Shown piece by piece: positions 7,791-14,873 of a stretch of 47,771 bases of DNA; positions within the stretch are counted from its first letter, which is position 1, and each line of letters starts with the position of its first letter. Origin of the DNA: Clostridia bacterium (GTDB lineage Bacteria; Bacillota; Clostridia; Oscillospirales; CAG-272); the NCBI GenBank assembly GCA_017532025.1, contig JAFXJX010000010.1, positions 1 through 47,771 of the forward strand. Reading direction: 5' to 3'. The translations under genes were made by a program, and so were the position numbers. The notes beneath the pieces are model-generated. The model was not told where the DNA came from. It searched no databases and saw only the letters and a program-made list of their open reading frames with translations.

Positions 7791-8683
7791 TATTTTGTCC
7801 AAAGACCGTCGGGGTAGATACCCTGCTCGGTCATTTCCTTTATTTTTTGTACCACAGCGGGTTTATCATCGGCGTAGGTGACACCAAACCATTTGGCGCT
7901 TGTGGGGAATACGTCAACGGTGCAAAGTCCCTTTTCCATAGCGCGCGAAAGAGCGAGAGGAATAAAGAATTCTGCCTTGAGTTCACTTCCCTTTTCATCA
8001 AGGAAGGTTTTGAATTCGTCTTTGAAAACTTTGAAAACGTCAGAGCCAAAGCCGAAGAAGTTCATCGAAACCACGCTGTAACGGTCAACGGGATGAGGCT
8101 CGCCTTCGCAAGCGCAGAAGGTAAGCTCGCCCTCGCGGTAGATTTTGGTGTGTTCTTCAATCGAAACCAGCTTGCCGTTTTCGGTCTCGCAAATACCTCT
8201 TGCCACGCTGCCGTTATCGGTGAGGGTGTTATCGAGAATATAGCCTGCCATGCAGTAGCGGCCCTTGCGGTCTTCTTTCAAAACCTTTGCCATTTCCACA
8301 AAGGCTTCTCTGCCGTAAAAGTCGTCGGCATTGATGACGGCGAAGTTATCGTCACCTACCACGTCGGCACAGCAAAGAACGGCGTGTGCCGTACCCCAAG
8401 GCTTGGTACGGTCAGTGGGTGCGGTGTATCCTTCGGGGAGCATATCGAGTGCCTGGAACGCGAAATCAATTTTGGTAAAGGGTGCAATGCGGTCTGCAAT
8501 GGTTTCCTTGAAGGCATCAAGGTTTTCTTTCTTGATGAGGAAGACCACGCGGTCGAAGCCTGCATGGATGGCATCGTAGATCGAAAAGTCAATGATGAAT
8601 TCACCGTGAGGCGTGATGGGGTCGATCTGTTTGAGACCGCCGTAACGCGAGCCCATGCCCGCTGCGAGAATAACCAATGTCAT
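7790..8683 (-). CDS. sugar-phosphate nucleotidyltransferase (GalU-like)
   Basis: 297-residue nucleotidyltransferase beginning MTLVILAAGMGSRYGG, the G-x-G-x-R-x-G nucleotide loop at the N-terminus, with a downstream NADD metal site. Such enzymes join NTP and a sugar 1-phosphate to give an NDP-sugar. The ATG at 8683 is the natural family start; GAGAGG lies about 11 nt upstream. Longer in-frame starts (up to 8812) would run into the promoter. It is the first gene of a five-gene operon and is coupled to the kinase by a one-base stop/start overlap. Kinase plus nucleotidyltransferase plus epimerase suggests salvage of free hexose or HexNAc into UDP-sugars; exact sugar and nucleotide specificity cannot be read. 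Confidence 0.8.
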   Translation of the reverse strand: MTLVILAAGMGSRYGGLKQIDPITPHGEFIIDFSIYDAIHAGFDRVVFLIKKENLDAFKETIADRIAPFTKIDFAFQALDMLPEGYTAPTDRTKPWGTAHAVLCCADVVGDDNFAVINADDFYGREAFVEMAKVLKEDRKGRYCMAGYILDNTLTDNGSVARGICETENGKLVSIEEHTKIYREGELTFCACEGEPHPVDRYSVVSMNFFGFGSDVFKVFKDEFKTFLDEKGSELKAEFFIPLALSRAMEKGLCTVDVFPTSAKWFGVTYADDKPAVVQKIKEMTEQGIYPDGLWTK

Positions 8684-8783
8684 GATGATAGATACCTCTC
8701 TTTCGTGCCGCATCAGAGCGGCTGTCATATAATGAAGCAAACAGGTTGGGCTGATTCTACCCACACTTACCCATTCTGCCTCT

Positions 8784-8812
8784 ATTCTATCACGAATCAT
8801 CCAAAAATACAA
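8784..8812 (-). promoter_or_regulatory. promoter of the five-gene operon 8683-2885
   Basis: TTGTAT (8812-8807), 17-nt spacer, TAGAAT (8789-8784) on the minus strand. Confidence 0.55.
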
Positions 8813-8845
8813 GAATTATTTTTCACATTTTAGCATGAATATCTC

Positions 8846-8873
8846 TTGTTTTTTGCAAATCTTGTTGTATAAT
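8846..8873 (+). promoter_or_regulatory. promoter of the aminotransferase gene
   Basis: TTGTTT (8846-8851), 16-nt spacer, TATAAT (8868-8873), about 75 nt before the ATG at 8948. Confidence 0.6.
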
Positions 8874-8947
8874 GAAAATATCTTGGGTTTCTGCGGTTTT
8901 TTTGAAAAAGACACCCAACACTGTTTGAAAAGAAAGGCGGTAAGCGT

Positions 8948-10231
8948 ATGACAACTTACGCAAAACTTGACAGAGCGTCGCTCGAAAAAGAATACGAAAC
9001 GCTCCTCAACGCTTACAACGAATACAAAGCAAAAGGGCTTTCGCTCGATATGTCGCGCGGAAAGCCGGGCAGCGATCAGCTGGATCTTTCGCAAGGTATG
9101 TTTTCTCTTTTGGAAGCTGCCGAAAGCTGCTATTCCGATGACGGCATTGACTACCGTAACTACGGTATTTTAGACGGCATTGCCGATGCCAAAAAACTGT
9201 TTGCCGATATGTTGGAGCTTCCTTACAACAATATTATTGTTTGCGGCAACTCCAGCTTGAATCTGATGTACGACGCGGTGGCACGCTGCATGCTGTACGG
9301 CGTGGACCAAAACGCAACCCCTTGGGTGAAACAGGGCAATATCAAATTCCTCTGCCCTGCCCCCGGCTATGACCGTCATTTTGCCATCTGCCAGTCGCTT
9401 GGTATTGAAATGATTGCCGTTCCCATGACCAAAAACGGTCCTGACATGGATGTGGTGGAAGCGCTTGTTTCTGCCGATGCTTCGATCAAAGGTATTTGGT
9501 GCGTGCCGAAGTATTCCAACCCCGAAGGCGTGACCTATTCTGACGAAACGGTTCGTCGTTTTGCGCGCCTCAAGCCTTTGGCAAAGGATTTTCGCGTCTT
9601 TTGGGATAATGCGTATGTCATTCACGATTTGTATGACGAGGGCGATCAGCTTCTTAATTTACAGAAAGAAGTGGCGGGTACCGAAAACGAGGATATGGTA
9701 TATGAATTCACCTCCACCTCCAAAATTTCCTTCCCCGGCGCAGGCATTTCTTGTGTTGCTTCTTCTGCCAAAAACATCGCGTTTATCAAGAGCATCATGA
9801 CCGTGCAGACCATCGGCTTTGACAAGCTGAATATGGTTCGCCACGTGAAGTTTTTCAAAAATCTTGACGGTGTGAAGCGTCACATGAAGCGCCATGCCGA
9901 AATCATGCGTCCGAAATTCGAAGCGGTGCTGACACTCTTTGACAAGGAGCTTGCTCCCTACGGCGTTGCTGATTGGACTGTGCCGCGCGGCGGTTACTTC
10001 ATCAGCCTTAACGTGGAAAAGGGCTGCGCCAAGAGAGTGTTTCAGTTGATGAAAGAGGCAGGCGTTGTGATGACCTCTGCCGGCGCTACCTTCCCCTACG
10101 GCAACGACCCCGATGACAAGAATCTCCGTATTGCGCCTAGCTACCCGCCGCTTGCCGAGATCAAGCTTGCGGCTGAGATTTTGGTGGTATGCGTCAGACT
10201 TGCCGCGATTGAAAAGTATCTCGCTGAATAA
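8948..10231 (+). CDS. PLP-dependent class I aminotransferase (aspartate aminotransferase Ic/PF12897 type)
   Basis: 427-residue fold-type I aminotransferase. The PLP lysine is K259 in the STSK-ISFPGAG segment, and D220-N-A-Y223 is the expected pyridine-N and phenol contact region. An N-terminal helix plus SRGKPG (36-41) is typical of the group called alanine-glyoxylate or aspartate aminotransferase type Ic (PF12897). It likely transfers amino groups between a dicarboxylic or aromatic amino acid and 2-oxoglutarate, but the substrate is not determined by sequence. AAAGGCGG precedes the ATG. Single gene with its own promoter and terminator. Confidence 0.85.
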   Translation: MTTYAKLDRASLEKEYETLLNAYNEYKAKGLSLDMSRGKPGSDQLDLSQGMFSLLEAAESCYSDDGIDYRNYGILDGIADAKKLFADMLELPYNNIIVCGNSSLNLMYDAVARCMLYGVDQNATPWVKQGNIKFLCPAPGYDRHFAICQSLGIEMIAVPMTKNGPDMDVVEALVSADASIKGIWCVPKYSNPEGVTYSDETVRRFARLKPLAKDFRVFWDNAYVIHDLYDEGDQLLNLQKEVAGTENEDMVYEFTSTSKISFPGAGISCVASSAKNIAFIKSIMTVQTIGFDKLNMVRHVKFFKNLDGVKRHMKRHAEIMRPKFEAVLTLFDKELAPYGVADWTVPRGGYFISLNVEKGCAKRVFQLMKEAGVVMTSAGATFPYGNDPDDKNLRIAPSYPPLAEIKLAAEILVVCVRLAAIEKYLAE

Positions 10232-10237
10232 AAAATA

Positions 10238-10270
10238 AAGCGTAGCTGTGAAAACGGCTACGCTTTTTTT
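10238..10270 (+). terminator. terminator of the aminotransferase gene
   Basis: AAGCGTAGC (10238-10246) and GCTACGCTT (10257-10265) flank a 10-nt loop and are followed by a T-run. Confidence 0.9.
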
Positions 10271-10623
10271 GTATTTTGGGAAAATCAAATTCATTTTAAG
10301 GATTTCATTGTGGTTTACGTAGGGGCGCACCCATGTGTGAGCCCCTATCTTGTTTCATCTAAAAATTAACATTTGTCAATTCCGCGAGATCCGACCGTTA
10401 AAACGGTCGCCCTGCGCTGCGCTTGGGTTTCGACTGCACACCGCCCCGTGTCATCCTGAGCGACACGAAGCAAAGTCGAACTTTTGGGGCAGGCCCCAAA
10501 AGCACGAGGCGTAGCCGAAGTGGGATCTCGGGCGGTGTTCCGCTCAAGATGACACGCGGAGGTCAACGTGTCAAGCTTTAGTTGAAACAAGATACTGACG
10601 CGTCAATGATGATACAGACATTC
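10271..10623. other. intergenic region with inverted-repeat elements, no gene
   Basis: About 350 bp between convergent genes. It holds a TAGGGGC/GCCCCTA stem-loop near 10321-10347, a short CGACCG/CGGTCG hairpin near 10391-10410, and a 108-bp fold-back element (10448-10555). No protein with a plausible start is seen. Confidence 0.7.
10448..10555. repeat. MITE-like fold-back element with terminal inverted repeats
   Basis: Ends are GTGTCATCCTGAGCG (10448-10462) and CGCTCAAGATGACAC (10541-10555), 15-bp inverted repeats with one mismatch. At the centre CTTTTGGGGC (10481-10490) and GCCCCAAAAG (10493-10502) form a perfect 10-bp stem. No transposase is encoded, so it is non-autonomous or a structural intergenic repeat. 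Confidence 0.7.
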
Positions 10624-10654
10624 AAAAAGGAGTTCCACGTGAAACTCCTTTTTT
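10624..10654. terminator. terminator of the beta-propeller gene (bidirectional)
   Basis: AAAAAGGAGTT (10624-10634) pairs with AACTCCTTTTT (10643-10653). On the minus strand the A-run becomes the U-tract, 36 nt after the stop codon of the 10690-12324 gene. Confidence 0.85.
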
Positions 10655-10689
10655 GTTTGGGGTGACTGCGGCGCGTAAGATGAGGGTGC

Positions 10690-12324
10690 TTATTCTGTAA
10701 TTGCCTTCAGGTTTTCTCCGTCGAATTGCAATGTGATGATCGGTCTGGATTTCCAATCCAGCAAGCGGATGATTTTGTTTTCGACGTCGAAGTCGTATCC
10801 GGTAGGATAAACTTCCTTGGCATATTCGGCAACGGCGACAAAGCCACTCTCTTCAAGCCTTACCACTTCGACAAGCTTTGTGTTAGCGTCGATAGAACGC
10901 ACGGTAAAGTACAAACCGTCACCGATCTCTTTCAGATATCGGCTGTAAGCAAGCGGGTATTCCACCGTTTCGTAGGTGATGTTATTAAGATCCGAAAGGT
11001 CAAAATGAATCACCGGGGAGACAAGATCGGCTTTGGGGCAAACGTACACATGATCCCCATCAAACCCGACGTTGAGGAAAGGATATTCGTTTTCAAATTC
11101 GTAGAAGTTCTCCACCTTTGCTACGACCGAAAGGTCTTTGGCAGAGAGACAGTAGAGCACGTTGTCCGGTTCCTCAAGAGGCTTGGATGTGCCGTCGGGT
11201 GAATAAACGAGCGGCGGACTAAGCCGATGACCGGGTGACTTGTTGGTCACCACACGCAAAATGCCGTCTTCTTCGTCAAGACAATAGCCTATTTCAACCG
11301 TTCCTTCAAGACGAATGCTCCCGATAGGGGAAAGACGATTGTCCTTATAGCTGATACCAATGATTTTGGTGGAAGATCCTACGATGGAAAAATTGAACGT
11401 GTAGAAATACAGATTGTTTTCGGTGATGTACATGCCGTCGGGAAGAGAATACCACGCCTTGATATCGATTATATCAAACGTATCAATGTCAATGGTGAGA
11501 ACTGTTGTAAAGTCACAGCGGTTGTTGAAACCGTTTCGGAAGAAAATATCTTTAATCGGCAATATTTCGGGGCCTTTTCCTTTGTCAAGGGTTGGGAGAT
11601 AGGTGTATGGTCTTTCCCACTCGGTTTTGCTACCAAACCAGTAATTAGTGATCACAAGAATGGCATCTTCGGTTACGATTGCGCTTCCCCCACTGCGTCC
11701 TCTTACGGTGTATGTGCGCGTTTTGCCCTTGCTTTCGCAGGTGATTCTTGTGTAGTACTGGGTGTGCGGGTTGAATGAGGAGTAATCCGGGATTGTGACA
11801 GATTCAAACGAAAAGATTTTTTCTCCGTCAGCGGTTGTATAACTTTCCGAAACGATTTCCACAGACTTGTTTTGGTTCGGGTTCAAGACGTCATAAGGAA
11901 TGTCGATGTAGTTTTCCCACGATGGTGGGGGGGTGACGGAGGATGCGCCTGACGGCGCTTTTTTTAGTACCGAAATGAGTTCTTTGTAGGGGTTGCCTTT
12001 TGTGGTTATCGGTGTTGTGTTTGGCGTTGGTTTTGCTGTAGAGGTTATGGTTTTGCTCGGTGTGGTTTGTATGGGCGTGGTTTGTATGTTGGGTATCGAG
12101 TTTGACGAAGTGGTACTTGTTAATGGAACGGCTGGAACCGAAGTTTCCCTTGAACCCATGAGCAAAACCAATGTCATACCCACCATCAGCGCAAGGCAAG
12201 CGGCGATTGAAAGGACAATGAGACGGTTGTTTTTCTTGGGTGCAAGTCTTGCTGCGGCTGCTTCGGCGATGATGGTGTCATCTACATCTGAAAGCGCGCG
12301 AATAAAATTTTCTTCTTTTTTCAT
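10690..12324 (-). CDS. membrane-anchored beta-propeller protein, probable anti-sigma partner of the ECF sigma factor
   Basis: 544 residues. The 34-residue cytosolic N-terminus contains ALSDVDDTIIAEAA, like the conserved IDDxxIxxA segment of clostridial proteins paired with ECF sigma factors. One transmembrane helix (about 36-56) follows, then a Thr/Pro/Ser-rich extracytoplasmic linker (about 60-130), and a large beta-strand repeat domain resembling the C-terminal secreted beta-propeller family (PF09826). The inferred role is to tether the sigma factor and sense something outside the cell. It is second in a sigma/anti-sigma operon, 149 nt after the sigma gene. An in-frame TAA 3 nt upstream of the ATG fixes the start, yet there is no Shine-Dalgarno at normal distance (see hairpins at 12336-12452). 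Confidence 0.75.
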   Translation of the reverse strand: MKKEENFIRALSDVDDTIIAEAAAARLAPKKNNRLIVLSIAACLALMVGMTLVLLMGSRETSVPAVPLTSTTSSNSIPNIQTTPIQTTPSKTITSTAKPTPNTTPITTKGNPYKELISVLKKAPSGASSVTPPPSWENYIDIPYDVLNPNQNKSVEIVSESYTTADGEKIFSFESVTIPDYSSFNPHTQYYTRITCESKGKTRTYTVRGRSGGSAIVTEDAILVITNYWFGSKTEWERPYTYLPTLDKGKGPEILPIKDIFFRNGFNNRCDFTTVLTIDIDTFDIIDIKAWYSLPDGMYITENNLYFYTFNFSIVGSSTKIIGISYKDNRLSPIGSIRLEGTVEIGYCLDEEDGILRVVTNKSPGHRLSPPLVYSPDGTSKPLEEPDNVLYCLSAKDLSVVAKVENFYEFENEYPFLNVGFDGDHVYVCPKADLVSPVIHFDLSDLNNITYETVEYPLAYSRYLKEIGDGLYFTVRSIDANTKLVEVVRLEESGFVAVAEYAKEVYPTGYDFDVENKIIRLLDWKSRPIITLQFDGENLKAITE

Positions 12325-12335
12325 AAATTAACCAT
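12321..12335 (-). other. 4-codon mini-ORF (Met-Val-Asn-Leu) overlapping the anti-sigma start
   Basis: ATG GTT AAT TTA TGA begins directly after hairpin 12336-12355, and its stop overlaps the anti-sigma ATG as ATGA. It could couple initiation to the downstream gene. It may also be chance, given its length. Confidence 0.4.
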
Positions 12336-12355
12336 GGCTTTCGTTTACGAAAGCC
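12336..12355 (-). promoter_or_regulatory. RNA hairpin 1 between displaced Shine-Dalgarno and anti-sigma start
   Basis: On the minus strand GGCTTTCG, loop TAAA, CGAAAGCC is a perfect 8-bp stem. AAGAAAGGTA lies immediately 5' of it; folding would bring this sequence to about 11 nt from the ATG at 12324. Confidence 0.6.
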
Positions 12356-12396
12356 TACCTTTCTTGGGGAATTGGGGCTGTTTTTGCCCAGCAAAA

Positions 12397-12416
12397 TCGT
12401 TGTCGCAAGACAACGA
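12397..12416 (-). promoter_or_regulatory. RNA hairpin 2 in the sigma/anti-sigma gap
   Basis: TCGTTGTC and GACAACGA form a perfect 8-bp stem with a 4-nt loop. It has the same geometry as hairpins 1 and 3 but an unrelated stem sequence. Confidence 0.6.
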
Positions 12417-12430
12417 AAGACATAAAACCC

Positions 12431-12452
12431 GCGTGAAAATTTATTTTCACGC
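12431..12452 (-). promoter_or_regulatory. RNA hairpin 3, possible attenuator after the sigma gene
   Basis: GCGTGAAAA and TTTTCACGC form a perfect 9-bp stem with a 4-nt loop, 21 nt after the sigma stop codon. On the minus strand it is followed by GGGTTTT, so it might partially terminate transcription before the anti-sigma gene. Confidence 0.55.
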
Positions 12453-12473
12453 AAACTCCTTTCCCTGCCCTGC

Positions 12474-13052
12474 TCAAAGTGTGATTCCTTCTTCGAGGAG
12501 ATAGTCTTTCAACTCAAGTCGGATTCTGAACAGTGCGGTTTTGATCTTGCTCTCGCCCGCCTTTTCGGTTTTGGCGATCTCTTCGACCGAATCGAAAAAG
12601 AAGTAACGGCGCATAAACAGGATGCGCTTTTCTTTGGGCAGTTGTTTTAAGAATTTGTTGATTGCCTCGCGGAGTGCAATGCTGTCGGTTAAACTGTCAT
12701 GCTCGCTTGTGGGGAAGATTTCGGCGATCTCATCCATGAGAGGGAGCATTTCGACAGTTCTCTTTTTGGCGTTTTGTTTTTCAAGTCGGTCGAGGGCGAG
12801 GTTGCGCGTGATCTTGCCGAGGTACGCCATTAAGCTGTTTGGTTTATTGGGCGGGATGCTGTTCCAGGCGGCAAGGTATGTATCATTCACGCATTCGTCT
12901 GCATCTTCTTGAGAGGAGAGAATGTTGTGTGCGATTGTTTGGCAATAGCGCTTGTATTTTCGCTCAAGTTCTTTGATGCCTTCTTCTTTTCGCTCAAGAA
13001 ACATACGGATGATTTTGGCATCTTCCATGTGTGCATTCATGCGCGCATTCAT
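12474..13052 (-). CDS. ECF-type RNA polymerase sigma factor
   Basis: 192 residues with sigma region 2 (about 25-95; DADECVNDTYLAAW and ITRNLALDRLEK) and region 4 helix-turn-helix (about 135-185; LPKEKRILFMRRYFFFDSV). No sigma 1.1 or 3 region is present, as expected for an extracytoplasmic-function sigma factor. The SD AAGGAGGTGA upstream supports the ATG at 13052. The first codons are a 12-nt near-perfect tandem duplication encoding MNAR-MNAH. It is first in an operon with the membrane beta-propeller protein, its probable anti-sigma factor, and a promoter of ECF type lies upstream, so autoregulation is likely. Confidence 0.9.
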   Translation of the reverse strand: MNARMNAHMEDAKIIRMFLERKEEGIKELERKYKRYCQTIAHNILSSQEDADECVNDTYLAAWNSIPPNKPNSLMAYLGKITRNLALDRLEKQNAKKRTVEMLPLMDEIAEIFPTSEHDSLTDSIALREAINKFLKQLPKEKRILFMRRYFFFDSVEEIAKTEKAGESKIKTALFRIRLELKDYLLEEGITL

Positions 13053-13084
13053 GCGCAGTCACCTCCTTTTCCCTTTCACTTTAA

Positions 13085-13113
13085 TAGACGGATTTTTCAC
13101 TGTGTGGGTTACA
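13085..13113 (-). promoter_or_regulatory. ECF-type autoregulatory promoter candidate
   Basis: On the minus strand TGTAACC (13113-13107), a 16-nt spacer after GTAACC, then CGTCTA (13090-13085). An AAC-type -35 with a CGTC -10 is the common ECF pattern. The ATG lies about 33 nt from the -10, leaving just enough room for the SD. Confidence 0.7.
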
Positions 13114-13164
13114 TTATTTTGAAAAAAATTAAAATATTTCCTAAAAAGCAACCAACAGGTTACA

Positions 13165-13209
13165 AATTATCCGCAAAACGCAACGAACAGTTGCGTTTTG
13201 CGGATAATT
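13165..13209. terminator. long hairpin after the ACT/metallo-hydrolase gene
   Basis: AATTATCCGCAAAACGCAAC (13165-13184) and its exact complement (13190-13209) form a 20-bp perfect stem with a 5-nt loop, 1 nt after the stop codon at 13211. No clean U-tract follows, so it may terminate, stabilise the 3' end, or isolate the sigma operon. Confidence 0.6.
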
Positions 13210-13210
13210 G

Positions 13211-14644
13211 TTATTGGTTGATGTCGGTGGTAAAGATGCCGCCGTGACCGCCGATGACTTTCCAAGTGCCCTCGCCAAGTATCTCAAAAACGGCCTCTCG
13301 CTCTTTTTTGGCAAGTGTGGGATCGGTATCAACCGACGTCATGAGATAAGGCGCGAGCTTGGTGAAACTCTTTTGTTCTTTGGTGAAATCCTTGATATTA
13401 ACAAAAATATCGCCGGTAAAAACAAGGCGCTCGTCTTCTTCCACAAACACTGCTTCGCCCTTGACATGACCGCCTGCTCCGCTGTATACCTGGAAGGTAA
13501 ATCCCGCAGCTTCTACCGTGCCAAGACCGTGGAGCAACTCCCCTTCCCTGCACTGCCCTTTGAGGGGGTGCAAATTATCAGCTTTGGGTGGACGATATTT
13601 GGTTAGGATTTTACTGATATAGGCGTAGGGCTGATGCAGGGGATTTTCCTCGCGGTAGGCGTTTTGGAATACGCGCTCATTGGCAAAATCCAAGGCGGCG
13701 TCCTCGGTGAGATATACTGTGTCAAACAAATCAAGAAGCCCTGCGTGGTCCACGTCGCTGTGGGTTAACAATAGTGTTTTATACTCGGTTTGCCATTGAG
13801 GATAGAGTGTGTCCAAAAGTGACATCATTTCTTTGCGGTAGCAGGCAAAGCCGGTATCAACGAATAAAAGCCCCTGCCCTTTGGTCAGAATCGTGATATT
13901 GCTGCCACAAGGCGGCTCGATGTTCACAAGCTCTGTACCGCTCGGCAAAATCTCTCTTACGATTCTTGGCTGAAAACGCGATCCTTTGTAGCGTCTGATG
14001 TGGGAGGCAAGCCGGCTGATATAGTCAAAGGTTTTGTAAAACGGACTTCCCTCTTCGTCAAGCGTTTGCATCACTTTGTTCGATGCCACAAGAAGACCTT
14101 CTTTTTCTTTTTCGTTCAGCTTCATTTTTTCGGCAAGCGTTTCGGCGAAGGAAAGATAGAAAACAGTGTTATCAAGAATCTTCTCGCTTTTGTCATAATG
14201 CAAAACCTTAACCGGACAAACACGTGAAGCGTTCTCCAAAAAAGATGAGACGTTTGTTTCGTCTTCTACGTAGATGCCGATCTTGAAATCCTGATATCCG
14301 GTTTCGTTTTGTTGTGAGCTCATATAGGATATGTTGAAGTTGAATGTTTGGATCAGAACCAGAATGGGATGCAAACGGTTGGGCTCGTCCTTTAAGTGGA
14401 ATTCAAGCAGAATGACGCTTGCTTTTCCAGACTCCTTTTTTATATAACCGAGTGAAGTGAGGATTTCCTCCGCTTTGATCAGCAAAGACTCTTCCCCATC
14501 AATTTCAAGGAACAAGGTGTGTGTATCAATGGCTTTGTTGTAACTGACGCGCGTGATATTGACACCGATGCTCGACAATTTCTCGTTGGCTGCGAGAAAC
14601 GCGCCGATTCTGTCCGGCATATTTGTGATAAATGTTCGTTTCAA
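13211..14644 (-). CDS. ACT-domain/metallo-beta-lactamase fold fusion hydrolase
   Basis: 477 residues. The N-terminal 150 residues look like two ACT-like ligand-binding units (KRTFITNMPDRIGAF and a second near 75-150). A linker follows, and from about residue 235 there is a metallo-beta-lactamase fold with HSDVDHAG, GGHVKGE, FTGDIF and a C-terminal GGHGG as metal-ligand motifs. ACT domains usually bind amino acids, so the hydrolase may be allosterically controlled; its substrate is unknown. TTG at 14644 is chosen because GAGGTG lies 6 nt upstream; the in-frame GTG at 14653 is part of that same ribosome site. Monocistronic, divergent from noc. Confidence 0.75.
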   Translation of the reverse strand: MKRTFITNMPDRIGAFLAANEKLSSIGVNITRVSYNKAIDTHTLFLEIDGEESLLIKAEEILTSLGYIKKESGKASVILLEFHLKDEPNRLHPILVLIQTFNFNISYMSSQQNETGYQDFKIGIYVEDETNVSSFLENASRVCPVKVLHYDKSEKILDNTVFYLSFAETLAEKMKLNEKEKEGLLVASNKVMQTLDEEGSPFYKTFDYISRLASHIRRYKGSRFQPRIVREILPSGTELVNIEPPCGSNITILTKGQGLLFVDTGFACYRKEMMSLLDTLYPQWQTEYKTLLLTHSDVDHAGLLDLFDTVYLTEDAALDFANERVFQNAYREENPLHQPYAYISKILTKYRPPKADNLHPLKGQCREGELLHGLGTVEAAGFTFQVYSGAGGHVKGEAVFVEEDERLVFTGDIFVNIKDFTKEQKSFTKLAPYLMTSVDTDPTLAKKEREAVFEILGEGTWKVIGGHGGIFTTDINQ

Positions 14645-14665
14645 CTCGTTCACCTCTTTGTTTAT

Positions 14666-14694
14666 AGTATAGCATATTTTTCTTTCTTTTACAA
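14666..14694 (-). promoter_or_regulatory. promoter of the ACT/metallo-hydrolase gene
   Basis: TTGTAA (14694-14689), 17-nt spacer, TATACT (14671-14666) on the minus strand. Confidence 0.65.
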
Positions 14695-14709
14695 GATTTT
14701 GTCAGAAAA

Positions 14710-14746
14710 TTCACTCATGTGTAGCAAAATGATACACATGAGTGAA
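14710..14746. promoter_or_regulatory. 14-bp perfect inverted repeat, operator candidate
   Basis: TTCACTCATGTGTA (14710-14723) and TACACATGAGTGAA (14733-14746) are separated by 9 nt. The repeat sits 16 nt upstream of the -35 box of the minus-strand gene, in the divergent region with noc. It may be a regulator-binding site for either gene; no regulator is identified. Confidence 0.5.
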
Positions 14747-14873
14747 AAAGATTGTCAAAATGTATGCGAAAGCAGAGAATCTGCCTCTTTTCGTCATTTC
14801 TTTTTGCTATGATAGATATACAAGCGAAATTAGCTTTGTTTTTAGATTTATTTGAAAAAATGGAGGATGTTTT

